Shown: positions 33,675-43,688, counted from the first letter of the stretch. The stretch is 64,000 nucleotides of DNA from Paenibacillus sp. FSL A5-0031 (GCF_001956295.1 NZ_MRTD01000008.1:124001-188000), one strand, 5' to 3'. Notes: generated by a model not told the origin, from the letters alone. Made by a program: numbers and translations.

Positions 33675-34957
33675 AGCTCTTCCCCCTCATAGCCTAGTCG
33701 ATACAGCAGCTCTGTCAGCACGAGTACACCAACCGCAAGCTCACGAGGCTCTGTATACTCCTCCGGTGAATGCGATATGCCTCGTCTACTTGGAACAAAT
33801 AACATCGCAGTCGGACAAATATGCTCAAACATTTGTGCATCATGCCCCGCTCCGCTAACCATTCGTTTCGAAGAAATGCCCATTTCACCACAAATATGAT
33901 CCATATGCTGTTTAAGCACGTCATTCATCGGAACCGGTTCTTCCCTAAACCACTCCGTTCCATGAATCTGCAGCTGCCTCTCACCAGCCAATGCCGCAAA
34001 ACGCTGTACGACCCATCGGCAAAAGCTATCGAGAGCCTGTTCATTGGCATGACGCGCATCTACAGTAAATACAACCTTTCCCGGAACGACATTCGGTACA
34101 TTCGGAAACACCTGCAGCCTGCCAGCGGTCGCCACTAATGGCGATCCTAGCCGCATAGCCTCTTGACGCAGTGCCCCAATCATCGCACTAACCCCCTCAA
34201 GCGCATCCCTGCGCATATGCATCGGAGTTGTTCCCGCATGATTCGATTCGCCAATGACTTCAAACTTCAGTCTCCGCTGGCCAGCAATTGTTTCCACTAC
34301 ACCGATAGCGACGCCTTCCCGCTCCAGCACCGCCCCTTGCTCGATATGGATCTCAATAAACGCACCAATATCATGTCGGCGGCTATCCCTGCCCGTTCCT
34401 TCGCCAAAGCCGCATTGCTGCATTGCATCCGCAAAAAATACATCTTGAGCATCCTGCAAATGTACAATTTGCTCAAAGTTTCGTTTGCCGGCGATGCTGC
34501 CCGATCCCCAGTAAGCCATCGGAAATCGGCTGCCTTCCTCTTCGCAGAGAGATACAAGCTCCAGCGTTCGCTTCGGCTTGCCGAATTGCTTTTGCAAATA
34601 ATCAAGTGCCAGCAAACCCGCCGCGATGCCGTAGGCTCCGTCATAATGCCCGCCTTGAATAACCGTATCAATATGTGAGCCCGTTATAATAGAAGGCGCA
34701 TCCCGATCGTCGCCTTGTAATTTTCCAAATAAGTTGCCAACGTTATCAAACTCCGTCGTTAGGCCGCAGCCCTCCATTTTGAGCGCAAGCGCTTGCTGCG
34801 TCTCCAGCCATCCCTCGGTATATAGCAGCCGCGTTATGCCGCCTTCTTCATCCGGGCTATATGTTGCCAGCCAATTTAATACTTGCATAACCTGCGTCTC
34901 GAAATACGATAATAGCCGTTCCTTCTCTCTCGGATGGGAAAGTACACTTCGCATCAT
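33671..34957 (-). CDS. pucF: Allantoate amidohydrolase (M20 family)
   Basis: This 428-residue zinc hydrolase opens allantoate to ureidoglycine, ammonia and CO2. Metal-site sequences of the amidohydrolase/carbamoylase group are clear: IITGSHIDTVIQGGHYDGAYG (about 77-97), LCEEEGSRFP (about 120), FIEIHIEQGAVLE (about 180), ESNHAGTTPMHMRRDAL (about 212) and GAGHDAQMF (about 358). ATG at 34957 is chosen because AAGGAGG lies seven nt upstream. It follows allantoinase by 28 bp. An N-carbamoyl amino acid hydrolase would look similar; the operon decides for allantoate. Confidence 0.9.
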   Translation of the reverse strand: MMRSVLSHPREKERLLSYFETQVMQVLNWLATYSPDEEGGITRLLYTEGWLETQQALALKMEGCGLTTEFDNVGNLFGKLQGDDRDAPSIITGSHIDTVIQGGHYDGAYGIAAGLLALDYLQKQFGKPKRTLELVSLCEEEGSRFPMAYWGSGSIAGKRNFEQIVHLQDAQDVFFADAMQQCGFGEGTGRDSRRHDIGAFIEIHIEQGAVLEREGVAIGVVETIAGQRRLKFEVIGESNHAGTTPMHMRRDALEGVSAMIGALRQEAMRLGSPLVATAGRLQVFPNVPNVVPGKVVFTVDARHANEQALDSFCRWVVQRFAALAGERQLQIHGTEWFREEPVPMNDVLKQHMDHICGEMGISSKRMVSGAGHDAQMFEHICPTAMLFVPSRRGISHSPEEYTEPRELAVGVLVLTELLYRLGYEGEEL

Positions 34958-34985
34958 AGCTGCTCCTCCTTCCATTAACTTAAGC

Positions 34986-36359
34986 CTAGCGCCTAACCCA
35001 CTCGCCTTGCATACTCTCGCTTAACCCTTCCGATTCTTCATAGACAAGGCGACCCCTTACATAGGTAGCCTTTATTTTGCAATGAAGCTCTTCACCGACA
35101 TACGGACTATGCTTATGACGTTGATACAGCTGCTCTGCTTCCAGCGTATAAGATTTGTTCAAATCAATCAGCACAAGGTCAGCGTCTGCGCCAATGCGTA
35201 TTTCACCCTTCGAATCTTGCAGTCCAAATCGTCTTGCCGGCCCGCTTGCCAGCAGCTCGCTGATCAGCGTGAGCGGCATCCCCCGCTTCACATGGCCTTC
35301 TCCCACAACGAGCTCTACCGAGCTTTGCGCTCCGGCGATACCGCCCCAAGCATTAAAGAAGTTGTCCGCCTCCTTCATCGAGGCTGGACAAGGCGAATGA
35401 TCCGAAGAAATCATATCCACTCGCCCTTCGGCAACGGCATTCCACAGCTTCGCCCGCTCCTTGGCATCTCGCAGCGGCGGAGAGCATTTCGCCACCGCTC
35501 CCTTATGATCCAAATCAGCCGCCGTTAAAGCTAAATAATGCGGACAGGTTTCAACCGTAACGTTCATCCCGCGCTCACGCGCAGCCGTAATCAGATTAAT
35601 GCCCGCCTCGCTGCTAATATGAACAAAATGAAGCGCACAGCCCGTTTGCTCCGCATAAAAGAGTGCCCGATTGATAGCCTCCAGCTCAGCAATAATAGGC
35701 CGCGAGGCCACATAGTCAGCAGGCGTCAATCGTCCTTCCGCCCGCATCGCTTGACCAAGCTTAGCTACAATCGGCTCACTCTCGGCATGAAGAGCTAGCA
35801 CCTTGCCTAGACCCGCGATGATCTTCATGCCTTCGAGCAGCGTATAATCATCCACCTCTCGAAACGCATCCTCACTCGGATCACCCGGCGATGACATGAA
35901 TGCTTTAAAACCAACCACTCCAGCTTCATCCAAAGGCGCAAGCTCATGCAGCTTGCCAGGTACTAAACCGCCCCAGATGGCATAATCCACATAGGAACGC
36001 CCCTCTGCAGCCGCCAGCTTCTGGTGCATAGCATCCACAGTGACTGTAGGCGGAATGCCATTTAGCGGCATATCCACATAGGTGGTACAGCCGCCAGCAG
36101 CGAGAGCAGCAGACCCCGTCTCAAAGCCTTCCCACTCTCCCAAGCCCGGCTCATTCAAATGGACGTGTACATCAATCATGCCAGCCATAATCGTTAAGCC
36201 CGCTGCATCCACTACCAAATTCGCCTCTATATCATCGAGATTCTCGCCAAGCACAACAATACGCCCCGCTTTGATTCCTATGCCCAGCATTCGCACTTCA
36301 TCCTTCAATACGACGCTGCCGTTTTTGATCAATACATCCAGTTTCTCTCGTCCGACCAT
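34986..36359 (-). CDS. allB: Allantoinase
   Basis: Allantoinase (457 aa) hydrolyses allantoin to allantoate. It has the dihydroorotase-like TIM barrel with GMIDVHVHLNEPGLGEWEGFETGS (metal His pair, about 60-83), the carboxylated lysine in VVGFKAFMS (about 150), LALHAES (about 189), HFVHISS (about 243) and MISSDHSPCP (about 315), all metal or substrate positions. The ATG at 36359 has GGAGGG close by. The length is standard. It lies downstream of the ABC transporter genes, after a 203-bp gap. Confidence 0.94.
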   Translation of the reverse strand: MVGREKLDVLIKNGSVVLKDEVRMLGIGIKAGRIVVLGENLDDIEANLVVDAAGLTIMAGMIDVHVHLNEPGLGEWEGFETGSAALAAGGCTTYVDMPLNGIPPTVTVDAMHQKLAAAEGRSYVDYAIWGGLVPGKLHELAPLDEAGVVGFKAFMSSPGDPSEDAFREVDDYTLLEGMKIIAGLGKVLALHAESEPIVAKLGQAMRAEGRLTPADYVASRPIIAELEAINRALFYAEQTGCALHFVHISSEAGINLITAARERGMNVTVETCPHYLALTAADLDHKGAVAKCSPPLRDAKERAKLWNAVAEGRVDMISSDHSPCPASMKEADNFFNAWGGIAGAQSSVELVVGEGHVKRGMPLTLISELLASGPARRFGLQDSKGEIRIGADADLVLIDLNKSYTLEAEQLYQRHKHSPYVGEELHCKIKATYVRGRLVYEESEGLSESMQGEWVRR

Positions 36360-36453
36360 CTCACCCTCCGCCTTTCATTGCCCAGTCACTTTTATGCCGT
36401 TTATGAGCCGAATCTGCCAAATCGCAAAGCAGCTGCGCTGCTAATGAAATAAA

Positions 36454-36475
36454 CCGCGGACAACGAGGTCCGCGG
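36454..36475 (-). terminator. Hairpin between the binding-protein gene and allantoinase
   Basis: A perfect 8-bp CCGCGGAC/GTCCGCGG stem with a six-base loop and a weak TTTATTT tail on the minus strand. It may partly terminate the transporter transcript ahead of allB. Confidence 0.5.
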
Positions 36476-36562
36476 CCCTATTAACTACCTATTTGTGTAA
36501 AACTAATCTTCAAGGATATGAACATGTTTTAGCCGCACTCTATTACTTTTTCAGCTCTACTT

Positions 36563-37636
36563 CTATTTCAGCTCAGTCACGATCAAGCTTGCATCTACCT
36601 CTTTTAGCAGGCTTAGGTCATGGTAGGAAGCTGGTGCAGGGATCGATTTAATGTTGCCAACCGACTTTAGATATTCTCCGACAGCCGGGCCATTGCTTCC
36701 AAACACATAAGTATCGCCGACTTCCATGGAATACACATTCCGTGACATGATTTGTGTCAGTTCTTCCTCACTAAGGTGCAGCTCAGGCGCTAATGTTTTA
36801 ATCGCTTCCTCACGGTTGTCATTGATATAATCCGTCGCTTTCTTCAAAGCGCGCAGGACAGCTTTTAAAGTGTTCGGGTTTTTCTTAAGGAAATCATCTG
36901 AAACTTGGATCGTCGTATGCACGCTCATCCAATTCACATCACCTTGCTTATCAGGAAGCTCGCTCTTCGTACCGCTGAAGAGGAACTTGCCGCCGCCTTG
37001 GATCGCCTTCGTAATGAACGGCTCCCAAGCAGCCAGCGCATCGATGTCACCCTTCTCCAAAGCGACAACCGCGTCGCTCGGTGCAAGATTTACATATTTG
37101 ATTTTGCTTGCGTCTACGCCAAGCTCTTTAGCCATGTTATTGATTGCAATCGTAACGTCAGCACCGCTTGGAATACCAATCGTTTTTCCTTCAAGATCCT
37201 TCGCGCTCTTCAGCTCAAGCTTGCTTGAACCTACAACCGCTTGCGTGCCAGCAATTTGTGCGAGCGGCGCAATGATTTTGACCGGAATGTCTGTTGATTT
37301 CAAAATAATATCCATAAAGTTCGTTTGAATACTTACAGGTGCGCTGCCGCCGGCAACCATCGGTCCGATATCCGGCCCGCTCTCGATCAGTTGACTCGTT
37401 ACATTAAGTCCTTCTTCCTTGAAATAACCAAGCTTGTCGGCAATAATTTGCTGCGATGAGATTTGTGCATCACGAACACCAACTAGCGTTAGATCTTTCA
37501 TCTCAAGCTCAGTGGATGCCGGCACATTTGCATTTGCATTTGCCGGCGCCTTCTCATTGCCGCCGCACGCAGCAAGCACAAAAGTTAACGACGTAAGGAC
37601 AATTGCAGATTTAAACCATTTTCCCGATTTTTTCAT
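36563..37636 (-). CDS. ABC transporter substrate-binding lipoprotein (NMT1/SsuA-like)
   Basis: This 357-residue lipoprotein has a signal peptide ending in the lipobox VLAAC (about residue 24) and then an NMT1/SsuA-like periplasmic-binding fold: LVGVRDAQISSQQIIADKLGYFKEEGLNV, VAGGSAPVSIQTNF, GKTIGIPSGADVTIAI and DIDALAAWEPFITKA. It should capture the substrate for the permease and ATPase encoded just upstream. Given the allantoinase cluster, allantoin, a purine or a related ureide is likely; sulfonate-type substrates remain possible from family alone. ATG at 37636 has GGAGG eight nt upstream. Confidence 0.87.
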   Translation of the reverse strand: MKKSGKWFKSAIVLTSLTFVLAACGGNEKAPANANANVPASTELEMKDLTLVGVRDAQISSQQIIADKLGYFKEEGLNVTSQLIESGPDIGPMVAGGSAPVSIQTNFMDIILKSTDIPVKIIAPLAQIAGTQAVVGSSKLELKSAKDLEGKTIGIPSGADVTIAINNMAKELGVDASKIKYVNLAPSDAVVALEKGDIDALAAWEPFITKAIQGGGKFLFSGTKSELPDKQGDVNWMSVHTTIQVSDDFLKKNPNTLKAVLRALKKATDYINDNREEAIKTLAPELHLSEEELTQIMSRNVYSMEVGDTYVFGSNGPAVGEYLKSVGNIKSIPAPASYHDLSLLKEVDASLIVTELK

Positions 37637-37693
37637 TGGTATTCCCTCCACTTATCTCTTTTTAGTTGTACTGCTTCAGCTTCGTATGTAGCG

Positions 37694-38590
37694 TTACTTC
37701 TCGATGGCATCTCGAAGTCCGCCTTTACGCCAAGCCATTACCCTCTTCTCAACCAGCTTCAGCAGGTAAGAGAACAAGCTATATTCTAGGCCAATCAGAA
37801 TGATGGCAATGAACATATTCGATATTTTAAAATAATTTCTCGCATCTACGATGATATAGCCAAGCCCTGATTTGGCCCCCATCATCTCGGAGACGATGAG
37901 CGCCGAGAAGGATAAGCCCAGACTCACCTGCGCGCCAACGAGAAAATTCGGAATGGCCGACGGCAGCATCACTCTCGTAAAAATTTGCCGCTCCGTCGCA
38001 CCCAAGCTGAGCGCAGATCGGATCAGCGTGGAAGGCACCGACTTAAAGCCGTCCAGCGTGTACACCAGCACCGGAATAAACGTCGTCCACGCAATAAGCA
38101 GTACCTTCGGAAACTCACCGATCCCGAACCAGATAATAAACAATGGCAGCAGCGCTAAGGTCGGAATCGGGCCAACTAAGTTGAGAATGGGCGAAAACCA
38201 CCGTTCAACCGTTTTGAACTTGCTCATGATGACGCCAACCCCTACCGCCACCGCACTTCCGATGACAAACCCAAGTGCAATTCGAATCGTACTAGAGACC
38301 AAGCTGTCTGTAATAATCCCCGTCTTCGCGAGCTCCCAGCCCTCCGATAGCAGCACGGTCGGTGCAGGAAGAAAGTTAGGATTAAAAAACTTTGCCGTTT
38401 CATTCACTCTAGAGAACAGCTCCCAAAAAACGAAAAACATAATGGATGGGAGAATGTTATATTTCTGAAAGAACTGATTCATCGCCGATGGCCGCTTGCC
38501 TCGCGCCTGCTTGCTTATTACCGTCGTCCCCGTCCGTGAAGCCTGCATGCTTCCTGTGTCCTTCACGGTAGATAATTTGGCTCCGTTCAT
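37694..38590 (-). CDS. ABC transporter permease (SsuC/TauC type)
   Basis: This 298-residue permease has six membrane segments after a cytoplasmic N-terminal extension of about 45 residues. The coupling loop SALSLGATERQIFTRVMLPSAIPNFLVG (about 193-220) is typical of nitrate/sulfonate/taurine-type importers. Its ATG overlaps the ATPase stop by one base (TAATG). It lies between the ATPase and binding-protein genes of the allantoin locus. Confidence 0.9.
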   Translation of the reverse strand: MNGAKLSTVKDTGSMQASRTGTTVISKQARGKRPSAMNQFFQKYNILPSIMFFVFWELFSRVNETAKFFNPNFLPAPTVLLSEGWELAKTGIITDSLVSSTIRIALGFVIGSAVAVGVGVIMSKFKTVERWFSPILNLVGPIPTLALLPLFIIWFGIGEFPKVLLIAWTTFIPVLVYTLDGFKSVPSTLIRSALSLGATERQIFTRVMLPSAIPNFLVGAQVSLGLSFSALIVSEMMGAKSGLGYIIVDARNYFKISNMFIAIILIGLEYSLFSYLLKLVEKRVMAWRKGGLRDAIEK

Positions 38591-39351
38591 TATGACCCCA
38601 CCTTTGCTTGCGCTAGCTCCAGATGCTCCTCATCCATAAGAACCCGTTCAATGCGGCTCATCATTTCGCCAAAACCAGCAGAATGGGAAGATCGCGGATG
38701 TTTAATTCCGACCTCAAAAATTTCTGCAATTTCACCACGCTTCATCACGACAACACGATCCGCGAGATAAACCGCTTCGCTTATGCTGTGTGTCACGAAC
38801 AGAATTGTTGGTTTGAGCTGGCTGCAAATCTTTTGCAGCTCTACTCGCATCGTCTCTCGCGTCAGTACATCAAGTGCGCCAAACGGCTCATCCATTAGCA
38901 AAATGTCCGGCTTGCTCGCAAGCGCCCTTGCAATGCCTACCCGCTGCTTCATGCCCCCCGACAATTCACCAGGATAATGTCCGGCGTATTGTTCCAGCCC
39001 TACCAGCTTCAGAAACTCCATTGCGGTTTCCTTCGCTTGCGCTTTTGGCATCTTCTGCACTTCTGGGCCGAAGGCAATGTTGTCCTTTATGGTCATCCAA
39101 GGGAATAAGGCATGATCCTGAAATACCATTCCTCTCGACTTGGAAGGACCCTTAATTTCTTCTCCATCTACCGTAATCGCACCATCATCAGGCAGAAGGT
39201 AACCCGCAATCATATTTAACAGCGTCGATTTGCCGCATCCGCTATGGCCAAGTATGCAAATAAACTCATGCGAGTTAACTGTGAGATCTACATTTTTCAA
39301 AATCGTTCTGCTTCCAAAGCTTTTCCCAACCTGATTCACTACTAATTTCAT
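38590..39351 (-). CDS. ABC transporter ATPase (SsuB/TauB type)
   Basis: This 253-residue ATPase has Walker A ILGHSGCGKSTLL (about 34-46), Q-loop QDHALFPWMTIKDNIAFG, signature LSGGMKQRVGIARAL (about 133), Walker B ILLMDEPFGALD and switch FVTHSISEAVYLAD. The ATG at 39351 is taken over a TTG five codons upstream; neither has a strong ribosome site. It is the first gene of the leftward allantoin unit and is divergent from pucR. Confidence 0.92.
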   Translation of the reverse strand: MKLVVNQVGKSFGSRTILKNVDLTVNSHEFICILGHSGCGKSTLLNMIAGYLLPDDGAITVDGEEIKGPSKSRGMVFQDHALFPWMTIKDNIAFGPEVQKMPKAQAKETAMEFLKLVGLEQYAGHYPGELSGGMKQRVGIARALASKPDILLMDEPFGALDVLTRETMRVELQKICSQLKPTILFVTHSISEAVYLADRVVVMKRGEIAEIFEVGIKHPRSSHSAGFGEMMSRIERVLMDEEHLELAQAKVGS

Positions 39352-39569
39352 TTGTACCAACCCCAATCCCTTGTTGTTGTCAGGTTATATAACATAAAAT
39401 TGTTTTGTAGCTACATCATAATCCGAATCCATGTCATTGTCATTGTGCATAGTAGCTAAAAATATCCCGTATTCCTTGCATAATCCGCACAATCATATAT
39501 TTACACCCCGTTGCATAGATGATATATTGTGTCATATAATCTAACATAAATAGCATTGGCGGTGTGGTT

Positions 39570-41240
39570 ATGCTCCTAAAAGAACTCTTATCTCTCCCGG
39601 TATATGCGAATGCAAAAATACTTGCCGGACATGATGGCATGACAAATAGCGTCCAATCGGTCAACATCATGGACGCTCCAGATATTATTAACTATTTGAA
39701 ACCGCAGGAATTGCTTCTCACGACCGGTTATGCGATGAAGGATCAACCAGAGGCGCTGCTCTCACTCGTCAAAAGCATGGCTGAGTTCGGATGTGCCGGT
39801 CTAGCGATTAAGACCAAACGTTTTTTGCAGGAGGTGCCAAGCGACGTGCTTCAGTGTGCGGAAAAGTTGCATTTCCCGATTATCGAGCTGTCACTGGCGC
39901 ATTCGCTGGGTGATATATGCAACGACTCGCTTAGCCATATTTTGGAGAAGCGCACGGATGAGCTGCATTATGCCTTGACGACACATAAACAGTTTTCACA
40001 AATGATCATGCAGGGCAAAAGCACCGTCGACGTCATCGAAGCGTTGTCGCTTCTTATCGACTCTCCGGTTATGCTGATTAATCCACAAGGCGGACTTCTA
40101 CATCGTTCAAACGCTATGACAACGGAATTGTATCTTGCATTGTCGTCCGATCTTCAAGCGGAGCTGATCTCACCCTCGCTGCACAGCTCTTACAGCATCC
40201 CATTTACTTCTCAAGCTTTCATTGGCGCACCTTTTACAGCCGTTGAGCTGTACCCCATTGTTACCTTTCAGCTAGAAGGATTGTTGGTCGCTTTGACGAG
40301 CGACAGCAGCAAACACTTCAGCAACTTAACGAAACATGCAATGGAACAAGCCGCCAACGTTATCGGGCTCGAGCTTATCAAGAAGCAAGCGGTCAAAGAG
40401 CGGTCGCGGCGTTATAAAAATGAGTTTTTCTCCGACTTTGTTGACGGCCTCATCACCTCTGAGCAAGAGCTTATTCATCGCAGCAAAAACTATGATTTGT
40501 TGAATCATCCCGTTTACGTCAGCATTGTCGCTAAGCGCGACACCTCTTTTGATTCTTTTCGTCCGCCCAGCACACTCGAATCTGATGGCCGCTTTATATC
40601 CGAGCGCGACCGCCATTACAATGTGCTGAAAGGCGAGTTTTCGAAGCTTGATTTGCGTTTTGTACTTTTTACGAAAAACGAATACTTCTGCTTCCTTATC
40701 GCGCTTAAGGCAAATCAAGATGCTGCCAAAGGCACCGAAGATAAGTTTTTAGGGCAGCTGAAGCAAATGGTGCTTTGCCTAAGCGAGCAGCACGGCATCC
40801 CCATCTCGATTGGCATCGGGAATCCGGTATCACAGCTTACACATGTCCCATTATCCTATAAGGAAGCGATCGAAGCGCTGCAAACAGGCTACGACGCGCG
40901 AAAGAAGCAGTTTGTCCAACCTTACCGCGCCAAAGATTTCAGCAACTTGCTGCGGATGATCCCAAAGGAGGAGCTCAAGGAATATTACGAGGAGACGTTC
41001 AAGGATTTATTAAGCATTGAAGGCAAGGAGCGCAGCGATTTAATGAAGACGCTCAGCACCTTCTACGATACGCATTGTCAGCTTGCCGAAACGGCAAAGC
41101 AGCTGTTCGTGCATCGCAACACCGTCACCTATCGCCTCGAAAAATGCGAAAGGCTCACCGGCCGCGATTTGCGCGATCCCGTGGAGAGCCTTCGCTTCCG
41201 CACCGCATTTTCGATGCAGTCGATGTTCATGACAGACTAA
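39570..41240 (+). CDS. pucR: PucR-family transcriptional regulator
   Basis: This 556-residue protein has the PucR N-terminal domain (residues 1-120: LLKELLSLPVYANAKILAGHDG, VNIMDAPDI, QELLLTTGYAM), a central regulatory region and a C-terminal CdaR/PucR helix-turn-helix (about 490-550: CQLAETAKQLFVHRNTVTYRLEKCERLTGRDL). In Bacillus, PucR controls purine catabolism in response to allantoin-related compounds. It is divergent from the ABC-allantoinase unit across a 218-bp gap, which contains the direct repeat TGTCATTGTCATTG near 39430. ATG at 39570 is used; GTG at 39564 is also possible. Confidence 0.9.
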   Translation: MLLKELLSLPVYANAKILAGHDGMTNSVQSVNIMDAPDIINYLKPQELLLTTGYAMKDQPEALLSLVKSMAEFGCAGLAIKTKRFLQEVPSDVLQCAEKLHFPIIELSLAHSLGDICNDSLSHILEKRTDELHYALTTHKQFSQMIMQGKSTVDVIEALSLLIDSPVMLINPQGGLLHRSNAMTTELYLALSSDLQAELISPSLHSSYSIPFTSQAFIGAPFTAVELYPIVTFQLEGLLVALTSDSSKHFSNLTKHAMEQAANVIGLELIKKQAVKERSRRYKNEFFSDFVDGLITSEQELIHRSKNYDLLNHPVYVSIVAKRDTSFDSFRPPSTLESDGRFISERDRHYNVLKGEFSKLDLRFVLFTKNEYFCFLIALKANQDAAKGTEDKFLGQLKQMVLCLSEQHGIPISIGIGNPVSQLTHVPLSYKEAIEALQTGYDARKKQFVQPYRAKDFSNLLRMIPKEELKEYYEETFKDLLSIEGKERSDLMKTLSTFYDTHCQLAETAKQLFVHRNTVTYRLEKCERLTGRDLRDPVESLRFRTAFSMQSMFMTD

Positions 41241-41335
41241 GTGCAAACTTGAGCACTCGACTCGTATTACTTTCCACGCTGTAAGGGCATATTTGTGCTT
41301 ACCAGCAAGTTTTTGAGCTGCCTCGTATGCCAAAT

Positions 41336-41371
41336 GCACCTAATAAGCATATATATGTGCTTATTAGGTGC
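41336..41371. repeat. Perfect 14-bp inverted repeat after pucR
   Basis: GCACCTAATAAGCA (41336-41349) pairs exactly with TGCTTATTAGGTGC (41358-41371). There is no T run on either strand. Related GCACTTAGGTGC sequence follows at about 41381-41392. It may be a mobile or mRNA-stability repeat; the rest of the 41241-41446 gap shows nothing else. Confidence 0.6.
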
Positions 41372-41446
41372 TAACTCTGGCACTTAGGTGCTGCAAGAGC
41401 ATCCGCGCCCTTAAAGCGGTTAGTCGAGCTTGCCCACCGCACCGCT

Positions 41447-42313
41447 CTACCTAACCCCGCGCTTCGCCTTTTTACAGTTCAGCTTGTAGGTTTTTCCGTA
41501 CGCCTTGCCGTAGCGTACGATTTTACGAAGCATCGATTGGTCGTCAAGCAGTAAGAACGGGCATGGATCAGGCAGCGTATTAACTTCAAGTATCCATGGC
41601 TTAAGCTCGCGATCAAGCGCAAGATCAACACCTAATTCCTTAATGCCGGGATACGTCTGGTGGAGCTTCATCGCGGTGAGAACGCCAAGCTTATCCATCC
41701 CACTCAGCATCCGCCGCCTCACTGGCGCACTCATATATCGCTTCAGCAAATAGCCCGTTGGATAAATTGTTCCTCCCTGACTGCCATTCGTTACAATTTT
41801 CCGAGGATGAGCTACTCTGCCCAAAGTTCCCGTCGCCTCCCAAACCCCGTGCGGCGACTGCTGCACCACGAGCCTTATATCAAACGGACGTCCCTTATGC
41901 CTCAGCAAGCGGATCCCTTTTTGTACTAGGTAAGCCTTCCTTTTTGAATCTCTCAAAATAGACCGATAAACCGCCTTATAGGTGAAAAAAGCCAACTTTC
42001 TCTCTCCAAGCTGGTACGAATAGGGCCGAAAGCCCTCCTCGTCAAGCTCTACCCTCATCACACCTCTGCCCTGTCCACCTCTGATCGGCTTTACATACAC
42101 CATCCCCCACTGTTTCAACATTTTACGCAGACTCTTCCTTGTCATCATCTCCGCTTCCGGCAAATGATTCTTTAACACCGAGTCACGTCTCATCACTTCC
42201 GATTTGGCCCACTTATCCGCAACCGTACGACGATGTTTTTTCATAAACGATATAGCAGCCACCCTCTCTCTCTCACAAGATACTACTGCCTCATGATTCA
42301 CTCTTAATAGCAT
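41447..42313 (-). CDS. YheC/YheD-family ATP-grasp protein
   Basis: This 288-residue protein is an ATP-grasp enzyme of the YheC/YheD group, known mainly as spore-coat-associated proteins of bacilli. Recognisable blocks are VYVKPIRGGQGRGVMRV (ATP-binding loop, about 72-88), LVQKGIRLLRHKGRPFDIRLVVQ (about 128-150), GGTIYPTGYLL and the metal-binding ELGVDLALD...PWILEVNTLPDP (about 227-253). It probably forms an amide or peptide bond on an unknown substrate. The start is unsure: ATG at 42313 or 42244. It is divergent, with 124 bp between, from the diaminopropionate operon, which raises the chance that it uses that amino acid. Confidence 0.83.
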   Translation of the reverse strand: MLLRVNHEAVVSCERERVAAISFMKKHRRTVADKWAKSEVMRRDSVLKNHLPEAEMMTRKSLRKMLKQWGMVYVKPIRGGQGRGVMRVELDEEGFRPYSYQLGERKLAFFTYKAVYRSILRDSKRKAYLVQKGIRLLRHKGRPFDIRLVVQQSPHGVWEATGTLGRVAHPRKIVTNGSQGGTIYPTGYLLKRYMSAPVRRRMLSGMDKLGVLTAMKLHQTYPGIKELGVDLALDRELKPWILEVNTLPDPCPFLLLDDQSMLRKIVRYGKAYGKTYKLNCKKAKRGVR

Positions 42314-42437
42314 ACGAAGCTTGAACGAAATGGATTTAGGCGTTTGTCCCCATAATCAGAACCTAGAGGCGCAAACGACATATGCTTAATTAACGCATTC
42401 ATTCGAGATATTTGTCCTACAGGAGGCTCAACACCAA

Positions 42438-43688
42438 ATGTCACCATTAGCTCTGCTTCATCCGCATATCAAGCGAATCGTCCAGCATCACCCCTGGTAC
42501 ATCACCCTTCTTCAACAGGATGGAATAGATCCGCAAGTTTGCCAGTTGTCTGATCTTCCGCTCATCACGTCGGACATTTTGGAGCAGCATTATTTTACGG
42601 GGAGAGCTCGAGAAGAGGAAGGTTTGTCCGTTTACAGAACCTCAGGCACTTCATCAGGCGTTCGCAAGGCGATTTATTATTCAAAGGAAGATGACGAGAG
42701 TTATATCGATGCAAAAACAGCCTGCTTTCAGGATTGGCTGACCGCCAGCGCCAGCATAGCCAGCACTGACGCTGAACCTCCCGTTCCTATTCGCAGAGCG
42801 TTAGCCGACATGGGTACAGGGCATGCAGCAAATACAGCGCTGACCATCTTTGACCAGCTCGGCCTAGCGGCAGACTCCCTGTCGTTCTCGCTCCCGATTG
42901 AAGAGCATATTGCGAGGCTGGAATCCTATCGTCCAGAGCTTCTATATACGATGCCATCGATTTTGGATGCTATCGTCTCTCACGCGGAGGAACCAAAGCA
43001 GTTTGGCATCAAAAAAATTATAGTGGTCGGCGAAATCGCCCCGCTCCAGTGGCAGCACAACATAGCCGAACGGTTCGGAATCGAGCCGCAGCATATTTTA
43101 GACACGTATGGCTCGATTGAAGTTGGAGCGATCGCCTCCTATTCACATGAGCTTGGGCTATATGTCATCGCTGATGGCATCTATGCCGAGGCAATACCGG
43201 CGGAGCAAATCGACGACAGCTTTGAGCCGCTTACAGAGAACGAAGCCGTTCTCGTATTGACCTCTTTTGTACGTTCATTGTTCCCAGCCGTGAGGTATGT
43301 CACCTACGACGTCGTGCGTGATTTCCAAACCATCTGCATAGACGGCAAGCAGCGGCAATGCTTCAGCTGTATCTCCAAGCGAATCGGTACAGATCTGAAG
43401 CATGGGGAAAAAATCAGCCTATACGATATCGAAAATGTCGTGCACCAATACATCCATGACGCTCAGCTTCGAGTAAGACTCCGCGAGAATAAGCTGCATG
43501 TTCATATTCAAAGCAAATCGCTGAAAGATGAAATGCTTGTCCATATTAAGCATGCCATCGAGCATAAAATTGGGGACATTGGACAAATGATTCAAAATCG
43601 CATGCTTGAGGGCATTACGGTAACACGCGCAGCGGAAAATGAACAACTTGAACGCGGGACGGTGAAATCCAAAAAAATTTATTTTTAA
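42438..43688 (+). CDS. Adenylate-forming enzyme (PaaK/CoF-synthetase-like)
   Basis: This 416-residue protein is an acyl-adenylate-forming enzyme related to phenylacetate-CoA ligases and F390-synthetase-like proteins. The ATP loop VYRTSGTSSGVRKAIYYS is at about 65-82, the A5-like motif DTYGSIEVGAI at about 223-233, the A7-like RYVTYDVVRD at about 287-296, and it ends with a lysine-rich KSKKIYF that could supply the A10 lysine. It should activate a carboxylate as adenylate and pass it to CoA or an amine. Substrate and acceptor are unknown. It is the first gene of an operon with sbnA and sbnB; its stop lies inside the sbnA ribosome site. Confidence 0.8.
   Translation: MSPLALLHPHIKRIVQHHPWYITLLQQDGIDPQVCQLSDLPLITSDILEQHYFTGRAREEEGLSVYRTSGTSSGVRKAIYYSKEDDESYIDAKTACFQDWLTASASIASTDAEPPVPIRRALADMGTGHAANTALTIFDQLGLAADSLSFSLPIEEHIARLESYRPELLYTMPSILDAIVSHAEEPKQFGIKKIIVVGEIAPLQWQHNIAERFGIEPQHILDTYGSIEVGAIASYSHELGLYVIADGIYAEAIPAEQIDDSFEPLTENEAVLVLTSFVRSLFPAVRYVTYDVVRDFQTICIDGKQRQCFSCISKRIGTDLKHGEKISLYDIENVVHQYIHDAQLRVRLRENKLHVHIQSKSLKDEMLVHIKHAIEHKIGDIGQMIQNRMLEGITVTRAAENEQLERGTVKSKKIYF

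Noticed and set aside
36870..37328. 152-codon plus-strand frame
   Set aside because: Antisense to the binding-protein gene, with no independent evidence of coding.
41336..41371. Terminator after pucR
   Set aside because: The stem is perfect, but there is no T run on either strand, so it is listed as an inverted repeat only.
42245..42437. Shared operator for the ATP-grasp gene and the diaminopropionate operon
   Set aside because: No convincing inverted repeat or paired promoter boxes could be found by eye in the divergent gap.
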